DNA from: Thermoleophilaceae bacterium
Lineage (GTDB): Bacteria > Actinomycetota > Thermoleophilia > Solirubrobacterales > Thermoleophilaceae
Reading direction: 5' to 3'
Length of the DNA: 15,424 nt
Assembly: GCA_013695855.1 (NCBI GenBank)
Contig: JACCZR010000213.1
Coordinates: forward strand, 1-15,424
Shown here: positions 1 to 5,997 of the stretch, piece by piece
Position numbering within the stretch: position 1 is the first letter of the stretch
How the letters are laid out: each line of letters starts with the position of its first letter
Notes under the pieces: generated by a model
What the model was told of the DNA's origin: nothing
The model's input: only the letters and a program-made list of their open reading frames with translations
Database searches by the model: none
Translations under genes and position numbers: made by a program

Positions 1-138
1 GCCGTGGGCGTGATCCGCCGCTACGGTGTGCTGCGGGGCCTCGTCCTTGCCGGGTGGCGCGTGCTGCGGTGCAACCCCTTGAGCAACGGGGGTGTGGACC
101 ACCCCGAGGACCAGAGGCTGTTCCGCACCACCGCCTAG
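1..138 (+). CDS. yidD: Membrane protein insertion efficiency factor YidD, 3' end (partial)
   Basis: Only the last 45 codons are present; the 5' end lies outside the window. The reading frame from base 1 gives a peptide containing GVLRGLVLAGWRVLRCNP and then a Gly-Gly-Val-Asp-His-Pro stretch. This matches the conserved arginine/tryptophan-rich core and the CNP motif of the YidD family. YidD is a small membrane-associated protein that aids YidC-dependent insertion of inner-membrane proteins. The frame ends in TAG at 136-138, three bases before the yidC ATG, so the two are almost certainly co-transcribed. In most bacteria rnpA and rpmH lie just upstream, which would place the chromosome origin nearby. 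Identification rests on the motif and on the following gene order. Confidence 0.9.
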   Translation, partial: AVGVIRRYGVLRGLVLAGWRVLRCNPLSNGGVDHPEDQRLFRTTA

Positions 139-141
139 AGC

Positions 142-1071
142 ATGTTCATCGCGAACTTCATAGAGGACTTCCTCGGGCCGCTCATCGATGCCTCCGAGGC
201 GATCTTGAAGTTCTGGGAGGGCCTCGTGGGCTCCTGGGGCCTGGCGATCATCCTCATGACCTTCACGATCCGCCTGGCCATCCTGCCCCTGACCTTCAAG
301 GGCGTGAAGTCGATGCAGCGCCTGCAGCAGCTGTCGCCCGAGATGAAGCGCCTGCAGGAGCGCTACAAGGACGACCGTCAGCGCATGAACCAGGAGCTGA
401 TGAAGTTCTACCAGGAGCAGAAGGTGAACCCGCTCGGTTCCTGCTTCCCGCTCCTGCTCCAGATCCCCTTCTTCATGGCGCTGTTCTACCTGTTGCAGAG
501 CGACGGGTTCAAGGGGGACATCGAGGGCGACGAGACCTTCCTCTTCATCCCCGACCTGGCGGCGAAGCTCACCGACAACATCCCGGTGCTCGCGGTCATG
601 GTGGTCCTCTACATCGGGACTCAGCTGGCCTCGACGGCGGTCACCGCGGTCACCGCCGACCCCATGCAGCGCAAGATCATGTTCGCCCTGCCCTTCGTCT
701 TCACGATCTTCATCATCAACTTCCCGGCCGGGCTGCTCCTCTACTGGATCACCACCAACACGTGGACGATCGGCCAGCAGTTGCTGGTGAAGAAGCTCTA
801 CCCAAAGCCTGAGCCGATCGAGCTGGCCGATGACGATGACAAGCCCGCGCCTGCGCGCGGGAAGCCGCCGGTGGAGAAGAAGGCCCCAGGGGACAAGCTC
901 TCGGACAAGGACGAGGCGGACGGGAAGGGCGCGAAGCGCCCGGCCACGAGGAAGCGCCCGGCCCACGCGAAAGCGGCCGCCTCTGACAACGGGGCGAGTG
1001 GGAACGGCAAGGCATCCAAGCCGCCGGCCTCTCCGCGCAAGAAGCGCAAGCGCTCGGGCCGCCGGCGGTAG
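142..1071 (+). CDS. yidC: Membrane protein insertase YidC/Oxa1 family
   Basis: This 309-residue protein inserts and folds membrane proteins, alone or with SecYEG. The first membrane segment (about residues 30-52) carries the family's hydrophilic-groove arginine at Arg44 in TIRLAILPL. A charged cytoplasmic hairpin (about 55-95) follows, and then the conserved VNPLGSCFPLLLQIPFFMALF stretch spans about 95-115. Further membrane segments lie near 150-170 and 178-215. Residues from about 225 to the end form a low-complexity tail rich in Lys, Arg, Pro and Ala that ends in a run of basic residues. Such tails in other YidC/Oxa1 proteins contact ribosomes. There is no long periplasmic domain, so this is the Gram-positive-like short form. 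The ATG at 142 follows the yidD stop by 3 bases, and the stop shares one base with the next start (TAGTG). Confidence 0.96.
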   Translation: MFIANFIEDFLGPLIDASEAILKFWEGLVGSWGLAIILMTFTIRLAILPLTFKGVKSMQRLQQLSPEMKRLQERYKDDRQRMNQELMKFYQEQKVNPLGSCFPLLLQIPFFMALFYLLQSDGFKGDIEGDETFLFIPDLAAKLTDNIPVLAVMVVLYIGTQLASTAVTAVTADPMQRKIMFALPFVFTIFIINFPAGLLLYWITTNTWTIGQQLLVKKLYPKPEPIELADDDDKPAPARGKPPVEKKAPGDKLSDKDEADGKGAKRPATRKRPAHAKAAASDNGASGNGKASKPPASPRKKRKRSGRRR

Positions 1072-1763
1072 TGGCCGAGGTTCCTGCCGCCGCGGAGGGC
1101 CGCGGCGAAACGCTCGGCGAGGCGAAGTGGAGCGCGGTCAAGGAGCTCGGGCGGCGCTTTCCCGGACTGACCGCGGACCACGTGCGCTTCGAGGTGCTGA
1201 GCGAGGCGTCGGCGGACGCCGACGCTCTGGTCCGCGCGGAAGTGGACGAGGAAGGCTGGCGCCAGGCCGCCGACCTGCGCGCCGAGCCCGCCGAGCGAGT
1301 CCGGAGCCTGGTCAACACCGTGTGCGCCGGGCTCGGCCTGCGGGCCAGCGTGGAGGTGGACGAGGATGAGGAGGAGCTGCGGGCGACGGTGAACGGCGAG
1401 GACCTGGGCCTCCTGATCGGCAAGCGCGGAGCGACGATCGATGCGCTTCAGCATCTGGCGCTGCGGGCCGCCTTTCGAGGAGAAGCCGACCGCCGCCGGG
1501 TGGTGGTCGACGCCGCCGGGTATCGCGAGCGCCGCGAGGCGGTTCTGCACCGCGCGGCCGAACACGCGGTCAGCGAGGCCCTCGACTTCGGGCGTCCGGT
1601 CGAGCTCGAGCCGATGCGCCCCGCCGAGCGCAAGGTGGTCCACCTCCACCTGCGCGAGCGCACCGAGGTCGAGACCCACAGCGAGGGCGACGAGCCCGAC
1701 CGCCGGCTGGTGGTCACCCCCGTGCGCCGCTCACCCAGCGCCGGAGCGCAGCCCGATCGTTGA
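1071..1763 (+). CDS. jag: Jag/KhpB RNA-binding protein (Jag_N, KH, R3H)
   Basis: A 230-residue RNA-binding protein of the SpoIIIJ-associated (Jag, also called KhpB/EloR) family. The N-terminal 13-60 region resembles the Jag_N domain (AVKELGRRFPGLTADHVRFEV). A KH domain spans about 76-150 and has the RNA-gripping loop Gly-Lys-Arg-Gly at 117-120. An R3H domain follows with the diagnostic Arg187 and His191 in RKVVH. In firmicutes the family links RNA binding to control of cell elongation and division; a role in this organism is inferred. The GTG start at 1071 overlaps the yidC TAG by one base, implying translational coupling, and yidC-jag is a conserved pair. An acidic patch (VDEDEEEL, about 96-103) sits inside the KH domain. 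Identification is firm; physiological role is not. Confidence 0.94.
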   Translation: MAEVPAAAEGRGETLGEAKWSAVKELGRRFPGLTADHVRFEVLSEASADADALVRAEVDEEGWRQAADLRAEPAERVRSLVNTVCAGLGLRASVEVDEDEEELRATVNGEDLGLLIGKRGATIDALQHLALRAAFRGEADRRRVVVDAAGYRERREAVLHRAAEHAVSEALDFGRPVELEPMRPAERKVVHLHLRERTEVETHSEGDEPDRRLVVTPVRRSPSAGAQPDR

Positions 1764-1798
1764 TCGCGCGAGCACCGCCGCTCGGTCGATTCACTGAC

Positions 1799-1814
1799 CG
1801 TTTCACGGGAAACG
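1799..1814. promoter_or_regulatory. parS: parS-like ParB-binding site
   Basis: The 16 bases CGTTTCACGGGAAACG match the widely conserved parS consensus TGTTTCACGTGAAACA at 13 positions. In the inner 14-base palindrome only one base differs (G for T at position 10). The site lies about 0.8 kb upstream of parA and 1.6 kb upstream of parB, at the boundary of jag and rsmG, a common position for origin-proximal parS sites. In the rsmG frame it reads Val-Ser-Arg-Glu-Thr. Binding is inferred from the match and from the adjacent parAB genes. Confidence 0.75.
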
Positions 1815-1832
1815 GTTGCGCGGCTGGAGGAG

Positions 1833-2510
1833 GTGGCTGAGCGCCACGGGCTGCCCATCGGCTCCGTCGAGCGGTTGACCGCGCTGCTGGGGGCGCTGGA
1901 GGCCGAGCCCCACCCGCCTACGACCATCTGCGACCCCGCACGCGCGGTGGACGAGCACCTAGCCGACAGCCTGAGCGGTCTCAGGGTGGCCGGCCTCCGA
2001 AGAGCAGGTCGCATCGCCGACCTGGGGGCCGGAGCGGGCTTTCCCGGCCTGGCGCTCGCGCTCGCGCTGCCCGCCGCCTCGGTCGATCTGGTGGAGGCAA
2101 CCACGCGCAAGGGCGAGGTGATGGAGCGCCTGGCCGCGGCGGCGGAGATTCACAACACCCGAGCTCTCTCGCTGCGTGCCGAGGAGTTGGCCGCCTTCGA
2201 GGGCCGCGAGGCCTACGACGTGGTCACCGCGCGGGCCCTGGGTCCGCTGGTAGTGCTGGCGGAGTACGCATCGCCGCTGCTCCGGGAGGGTGGAGTGCTG
2301 GTGGCGTGGAAGGGAGCCCGCGATCCGGCCGAGGAGTCGGCAGTCGCGCGCGCACGAGCTCGTACCGCGATGGAGACCGTGGAGGTGCTCGACGCGCACC
2401 CCTACCCCGCTGCGAGATCGCGGCACCTCCACGTTCTCGCCAAGGCCGGCCCGACGCCCAGGGGGCTGCCCCGGCGGCCGGGCATGGCCCGAAAGCGACC
2501 GCTCGCCTAG
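1833..2510 (+). CDS. rsmG: 16S rRNA (guanine-N7) methyltransferase RsmG (GidB)
   Basis: RsmG uses S-adenosylmethionine to methylate N7 of G527 (E. coli numbering) in 16S rRNA. The Rossmann SAM-binding motif is DLGAGAGFPGL at about residues 63-73. The acidic residue after strand 2 is in VDLVEA. The family motif VVTARALGPLVVLAEY lies near 128-145, and the conserved C-terminal TP-PRRPGMARKRPLA tail is present. Coordinates begin at the first conventional start codon, GTG 1833, giving 225 residues. The open frame continues upstream to the jag stop and reads TVSRETVARLEEVAERHGL, which resembles the usual N-terminus of actinobacterial GidB, so translation probably starts earlier, perhaps at CTG 1794. 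That start would put the parS-like site inside the gene. The GGAGGAG at 1826-1832 abuts GTG 1833, too close for a normal ribosome binding site. Confidence 0.93.
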   Translation: MAERHGLPIGSVERLTALLGALEAEPHPPTTICDPARAVDEHLADSLSGLRVAGLRRAGRIADLGAGAGFPGLALALALPAASVDLVEATTRKGEVMERLAAAAEIHNTRALSLRAEELAAFEGREAYDVVTARALGPLVVLAEYASPLLREGGVLVAWKGARDPAEESAVARARARTAMETVEVLDAHPYPAARSRHLHVLAKAGPTPRGLPRRPGMARKRPLA

Positions 2511-2622
2511 CCCCGATCCATGAGCGGCCCCTGGCTCAGGGCTCACGACCGGATAGAGGGAGCCGCCGTTCGGGGGCGAACAGAGAGGGATTCCGACCGA
2601 GACCACCCGTAGCTTCGCGAGC

Positions 2623-3381
2623 GTGGGCGCCGTCTACGCAATCGCCAACCAGAAGGGCGGAGTGGGCAAGACCACGACCGCGGTCAACGTGGCCGCCTCC
2701 ATCGCGGAGGCGGGTCAGCGGACGCTGCTCGCGGACCTCGACCCCCAGTGCAACGCCACCGTGGCAATGGGTCTCTCAAAGGACCTCAGCCCCTCGACAT
2801 ACGATTGCCTCTCAGGAGGGCCTTCGCTGGACGAGGCGGCCGTGGACACGGCGTTCGAAGGGCTCAGGGCTGTGCCGGCCACGCCCGAGTTGGCGGGCGC
2901 GAGCGTCGAACTGCCGCGGCTGGCCGGCTCGGAGACTCGCCTGCGCGACGCGCTCGGCGCGGTGCGCGAGCGCTACCTGTTCACGCTGCTGGACTGCCCG
3001 CCGTCCCTGGGACCCTTGACGGTGAACGCGCTCGTGGCCGCCGACCGCGTGATCGTGCCGGTGCAGACCGAGTACTTCGCCCTCGAGGGCCTCGCCGGCC
3101 TGCTCGACACGCTCTCGCTCGTGCAGCGTGAGCTCAACCCGCATCTCGCCGTCGCCGGGATGATCCTCACCATGCACGACGGCCGCACACGGCTCGCGCG
3201 CGATGTCGAGAGGGAGGTCCGCGAGCACTTCCCCGAGCTGGTATTCGACACGGTGATCCCGCGCAACGTCCGCGTGAGCGAGGCCCCCAGCTTCGGGCGG
3301 CCGGTCACCCAGCACGCCCCCTCGAGCGCAGGCTCGGCCGCCTATCTCAAGCTGGCGAAGGAGGTGGCCGCGCGTGGCTGA
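2623..3381 (+). CDS. parA: Chromosome-partitioning ATPase ParA (Soj)
   Basis: A 252-residue deviant Walker ATPase that binds nucleoid DNA as an ATP dimer and works with ParB-parS to move replication origins apart. The deviant Walker A motif KGGVGKTT lies at residues 11-18 with its signature lysine at 11. Walker A' follows as LLADLDPQCNAT near 36-47, with Cys where Gly is usual. The Walker B region is FTLLDCPPSLGPL, and the later PVQTEYFALEGL stretch is typical of Soj. The protein lacks the long N-terminal helix-turn-helix of plasmid type Ia ParA, so it is the chromosomal type. A 112-base gap separates it from rsmG, larger than other gaps here, so it may have its own promoter, though I see no clear one. 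GTG 2623 places the start two residues before the first beta strand, as expected. Confidence 0.95.
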   Translation: MGAVYAIANQKGGVGKTTTAVNVAASIAEAGQRTLLADLDPQCNATVAMGLSKDLSPSTYDCLSGGPSLDEAAVDTAFEGLRAVPATPELAGASVELPRLAGSETRLRDALGAVRERYLFTLLDCPPSLGPLTVNALVAADRVIVPVQTEYFALEGLAGLLDTLSLVQRELNPHLAVAGMILTMHDGRTRLARDVEREVREHFPELVFDTVIPRNVRVSEAPSFGRPVTQHAPSSAGSAAYLKLAKEVAARG

Positions 3382-3432
3382 GCCCGAGGGCACAATCCCG
3401 CCCCGCCAACCCCACCGGCGCGAGGCTCGCGC

Positions 3433-4308
3433 GTGACCCCCGCCGAGGGCGGGATGGGACGGGGCCTGGCGGCCATCCTGCCCCGTTCCACCCGTCACGC
3501 GCACGGTCTGCGCGACGTCGCCGTCGAGCTGGTCCAGCCCAATCCCCGCCAGCCCCGCCGGCACTTCGACGAGGAGGCTCTCGCCGCGCTCTCGGAGTCC
3601 ATCCGCTCCCGCGGACTGCTGCAGCCGATAGTCGTGCGCCCGCTCGCCGGGGGCACCTACGAGCTGGTGGCCGGCGAGCGCCGGCTGCGGGCTGCACGAC
3701 TTGCCGGCCTCGAGACCGTCCCCGCGCTCGCTCGCGAGACCGAGGACGGCGAGCGCCTGGAGCTCGCCCTGGCCGAGAACATGGCGCGCGAGGATCTCAA
3801 TCCCATCGAGGAGGCCCGCGCCTGCGCCACGCTCGTCGAGGACCTGGGGCTGACCAAGGAGGAGGTTGGCCGACGGGTGGGCCGCAGCCGGGTGGCGGTG
3901 TCCAACCTCATCCGTCTGCTCGAGCTGCCCGACGACGTACTCGAGCTCGTGGAGTCCGGCGCGCTCAGCGAGGGCCACGGGAGGGCGCTGCTGACCTGTC
4001 GCGACCACTACGCGAGGCAGCGTCTGGCCTTCAGCGCGCGCGACGAGGGCTGGTCGGTGCGCGAGACCGAGAGCCGCGCCCGCGAGGCCGGCGGCCGGCC
4101 GCGCCCTTCCCCCGAGCCGGTGGTCCTGCACCCTGACCTGGCCGAGTCCCTGGCTGCTGCCGAGGACGCGCTCACCGCGGCGCTCGGGCACGAGGCGAAG
4201 GCCCGCCCGCGCGGCGAGGGCTGTCGCGTCCAGCTCGACTTCGAATCGCCGGCGGAGGCCGTCGAGCTGGCCGAGCGGCTCCTCGCCGGCGCCGCGGCCC
4301 GCCGCTAG
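3433..4308 (+). CDS. parB: Chromosome-partitioning protein ParB (Spo0J)
   Basis: A 291-residue CTPase/DNA clamp that loads at parS, spreads, and stimulates ParA. An N-terminal GMGRGLAAILP stretch matches the ParA-contact segment of Spo0J. The CTP-binding region includes GGTYELVAGERRLRAARLAGL (in two parts, 73-93), with the GERRLRA motif at 81-87. The second nucleotide motif reads AENMAREDLNPIEEA at 114-128. A helix-turn-helix spans about 138-162 (GLTKEEVGRRVGRSRVAVSNL, read in two parts). The C-terminal 240-291 region is the expected dimerisation domain. GTG 3433 is 51 bases after the parA stop, and ATG 3454 (Met8, just before GRGLAAILP) is an equally plausible start. The stop codon TAG forms the first three bases of a -10-like TAGAAT for the following tRNA. 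Confidence 0.95.
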   Translation: MTPAEGGMGRGLAAILPRSTRHAHGLRDVAVELVQPNPRQPRRHFDEEALAALSESIRSRGLLQPIVVRPLAGGTYELVAGERRLRAARLAGLETVPALARETEDGERLELALAENMAREDLNPIEEARACATLVEDLGLTKEEVGRRVGRSRVAVSNLIRLLELPDDVLELVESGALSEGHGRALLTCRDHYARQRLAFSARDEGWSVRETESRAREAGGRPRPSPEPVVLHPDLAESLAAAEDALTAALGHEAKARPRGEGCRVQLDFESPAEAVELAERLLAGAAARR

Positions 4309-4311
4309 AAT
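4306..4311 (+). promoter_or_regulatory. Candidate -10 element of the tRNA-Ile gene
   Basis: TAGAAT begins on the parB stop codon and ends 10 bases before the first base of the tRNA. It fits the TANNNT pattern of a housekeeping sigma -10 box. I see no convincing TTGACA-like -35 at the usual distance. It is supported by position and sequence only. Confidence 0.45.
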
Positions 4312-4321
4312 CGCCCGGCTC

Positions 4322-4395
4322 GGGCGATTAGCTCAGCTGGTTAGAGCGCGTCTCTGATAAGGACGAGGTCCCAGGTTCGAGTCCTGGATCGCCCA
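4322..4395 (+). tRNA. tRNA-Ile (anticodon GAU)
   Basis: The 74-base cloverleaf is complete. The acceptor stem pairs GGGCGAT (4322-4328) with ATCGCCC (4388-4394), followed by discriminator A at 4395. The D arm has GCTC...GAGC (to 4347). The anticodon stem pairs CGTCT (4349-4353) with GGACG, ending in a T-G pair, around loop CTGATAA with anticodon GAT at 4356-4358. The T arm pairs CCAGG with CCTGG around TTCGAGT. The terminal CCA is not encoded (TCT follows), so a CCA-adding enzyme must complete it. It reads AUC and AUU codons. It stands alone here, not inside an rRNA operon. Confidence 0.97.
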
Positions 4396-4396
4396 T

Positions 4397-4475
4397 CTCC
4401 CGGCCTCTGAGCATCGCCTGGCGGCGTCATCGCTCCGCTCGCTCTTCCTTGCCATCCGGGCCCAGAGGCCGGGAG
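4397..4475. repeat. Perfect 13-bp inverted repeat with 53-base spacer
   Basis: CTCCCGGCCTCTG at 4397-4409 is the exact reverse complement of CAGAGGCCGGGAG at 4463-4475. The left arm starts two bases after the tRNA-Ile discriminator base. The spacer has no ORF that I recognise. The structure could be a processing or termination hairpin for the tRNA transcript, or a small non-coding repeat. There is no T-tract, so it is not a classical intrinsic terminator. Confidence 0.6.
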
Positions 4476-4477
4476 CT

Positions 4478-4501
4478 TCGGGGCCGGGTTGCCGGGCCCG
4501 A
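4478..4501 (+). terminator. GC-rich hairpin, possible terminator of the tRNA transcript
   Basis: The bases 4478-4501 (TCGGG...CCCGA at the ends) can fold into a stem with two single-base bulges around a GTTG loop. The hairpin lies between the inverted repeat and the promoter-like element of the next gene. A poly-T run is absent, so termination activity is only a guess; GC-rich stems without T-tracts have been proposed as terminators in actinobacteria. Confidence 0.3.
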
Positions 4502-4521
4502 GGAAGGCCCGCCTCGCTGAT

Positions 4522-4527
4522 TAGACT
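4522..4527 (+). promoter_or_regulatory. Candidate -10 element of the DUF151 nuclease gene
   Basis: TAGACT fits TANNNT and ends 11 bases before the ATG at 4539. Transcription starting 6-8 bases downstream of it would give a leader of only about 3-6 bases, that is, an essentially leaderless mRNA. No Shine-Dalgarno sequence precedes the ATG, which agrees with that. No -35 box is evident. Confidence 0.45.
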
Positions 4528-4538
4528 CTGATCTCCGC

Positions 4539-5036
4539 ATGCAGGAGATGGTCATCTACGGCGTGAGCTTCGACATGGTCGGCAAGCAGCCGATCGTCTT
4601 GCTCAAGACGCGCGACGGGAACAAGTTCCTGCCGATCTGGATCGGCCATCCCGAGGCAGCAGCCATTCTCATGAAGCTCCAGGGCGCCAACACGCCCCGG
4701 CCGATGACCCACGACCTGATCTCCGACGTCCTGTCCGAGCTCGAGGTGTCCTGCACCCGGGTGTCGGTCACGGAGCTGCGCGAGAACACCTTCTACGCGG
4801 CGATCACCCTGGCTATGAACGGCCGCGACGTGGAGATCGACTCCCGCCCCTCGGACGCCCTGGCCCTGGCGGTGCGCACCGGCGCGCCGATCTTCGCTGC
4901 CGAGGACGTGATCACCGAGTCCGCGATCGAGTTCGAGCACGAGGTCGAGGACCAGGAGGAGGTCGTCGAGAAGTTCAAGGACTTCCTCGACAACGTCACA
5001 CCTGAGGACTTCGCCGAAGGCGAAGAGCAACCGTAA
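4539..5036 (+). CDS. Bifunctional nuclease family protein (DUF151)
   Basis: This 165-residue protein belongs to the DUF151/bifunctional nuclease (BFN) family. Its plant members have been described as having DNase and RNase activity; the bacterial role is poorly known. Matching features are the N-terminal VIYGVSFD strand, the Pro-Ile-Trp-Ile-Gly segment with a following Glu-Ala (31-37), RPMTHDLISDVL near 54-65, and RENTFYAAITL near 86-96. SRPSDALALAVRTGAPIFA near 107-125 is the most diagnostic stretch. The C-terminal 35 residues are acidic (EVEDQEEVVEKFKDFLDNV). The gene stands alone on + after the tRNA and converges with the D-Ala ligase gene 16 bases beyond its stop. It probably has its own promoter just upstream. 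Family assignment is firm; catalytic activity is not established from sequence. Confidence 0.9.
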   Translation: MQEMVIYGVSFDMVGKQPIVLLKTRDGNKFLPIWIGHPEAAAILMKLQGANTPRPMTHDLISDVLSELEVSCTRVSVTELRENTFYAAITLAMNGRDVEIDSRPSDALALAVRTGAPIFAAEDVITESAIEFEHEVEDQEEVVEKFKDFLDNVTPEDFAEGEEQP

Positions 5037-5052
5037 TTGGGGCCGCCGCACC

Positions 5053-5997
5053 TTAGGCAGGCGCCGGCCGTGCTTCCGCGAGCTCCAACAGGCGCTCCAC
5101 CAGCGAGTCGAAGCCAATTCCCGCGGCGTCGGCGGCCTGGGGCAGCAGGCTGGTGTCGGTGAGACCGGGGATCGGGTTGGCCTCGAGCACGTAGGGCTTG
5201 CCGTCACCGGAGTCGAGCATGATGTCCACCCGGCCGAAGCCCGCCAGGCCCAGTAGCCGGTAGGTGGACACCGCCATCTCCTGGACGCGCTCGGTGACCC
5301 CTTCGGGCAGTTCGGCGGGGCACACGAAGTCGGTGGCGCCGATGTCGTAGCGGGACTCGAAGTCGTAGAAGTGGTCGTCGCGGGGCACGGCCTCGACCAC
5401 GGGCAGCGGCTCACCGTCGAGCACGGACACCGCCAGCTCGCGTCCGGGCACGTGGCGCTCGAGCAGCACCTTCGGGTCATAGGAGAACGCCGACACCAAA
5501 GCGGCCGGGACCTCGGCCGCCGTGGCCGCGAACTTCACGCCGAGCGCCGACCCCTGGCTGGAGGGCTTGACCACGATGGGAAAGGACAGGCGCTCCTCGA
5601 TGGCCGGAAGGGCCTCGGCGGCGCCCAGGTCGCGAAAGGCCGTCTCGCTGAAGGCGAAGAACTCCGGCGTGGGAATGCCCGCGTCCACCATCAGGTGCTT
5701 GGTCAGCACCTTGTCCATGGCGCACACGCAGGCGAGGACACCCGAGCCCGTGTAGGGCACGCCGAGGATCTCGAGCAGCTCCTGGACGGTGCCATCCTCG
5801 CCGTCGCGCCCGTGGAGGGCGACGAACGCCACGTCGGGCTGCGCCTCGCGCAGTCGCCGGATCAGATCCAGGCCGACGTCGACGGACACGACCTCGTGGC
5901 CGAGGCGTGCGAGAGCGTCCTCGACCCGCGCCCCCGACCGCAGGGAGACTTGACGCTCGAGGGAACGCCCCCCCTTCAATACAGCGACCCGGCTCAC
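5053..5997 (-). CDS. ddl: D-alanine--D-alanine ligase family ATP-grasp enzyme
   Basis: A 314-residue ATP-grasp ligase, usual Ddl length, expected to join two D-alanines with ATP for peptidoglycan precursors in the cytoplasm. The N-terminal loop KGGRSLERQVSL carries the expected substrate-binding Glu14. HGRDGEDGTVQ matches the family HG-GEDG-Q motif. KPSSQGSALGV is the ATP-binding strand. The omega loop FYDFESRY keeps the Tyr typical of D-Ala-D-Ala rather than D-Ala-D-Lac ligases. GFGRVDIML is followed by the metal-binding EANPIPGLTDTS, where most Ddl proteins read E-[hydrophobic]-N-T-x-PG. The GTG start at 5997 overlaps the upstream aminotransferase stop as GTGA, so the genes are translationally coupled. 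Being outside a mur cluster and having a variant motif leaves room for a different amino-acid ligase. Confidence 0.88.
   Translation of the reverse strand: MSRVAVLKGGRSLERQVSLRSGARVEDALARLGHEVVSVDVGLDLIRRLREAQPDVAFVALHGRDGEDGTVQELLEILGVPYTGSGVLACVCAMDKVLTKHLMVDAGIPTPEFFAFSETAFRDLGAAEALPAIEERLSFPIVVKPSSQGSALGVKFAATAAEVPAALVSAFSYDPKVLLERHVPGRELAVSVLDGEPLPVVEAVPRDDHFYDFESRYDIGATDFVCPAELPEGVTERVQEMAVSTYRLLGLAGFGRVDIMLDSGDGKPYVLEANPIPGLTDTSLLPQAADAAGIGFDSLVERLLELAEARPAPA

Noticed and set aside
54..812. 252-residue open frame on + over yidD and yidC
   Set aside because: It is an out-of-frame shadow of yidC, with His/Pro/Arg-rich composition.
826..845. Asp-Asp-Asp-Asp-Lys in the YidC tail resembling an enteropeptidase site
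   Set aside because: It is a chance match in a low-complexity charged tail. No bacterial protease of that specificity is implied.
2526..2540. Small hairpin CCCTG-GCT-CAGGG between rsmG and parA as a terminator
   Set aside because: It has only five base pairs and no T-tract, in a region where such stems arise easily by composition.
2812..4191. 459-residue open frame on the minus strand across parA and parB
   Set aside because: It is a shadow frame caused by high GC. Its translation has no recognisable domain, and both parA and parB on the other strand carry complete family motifs.
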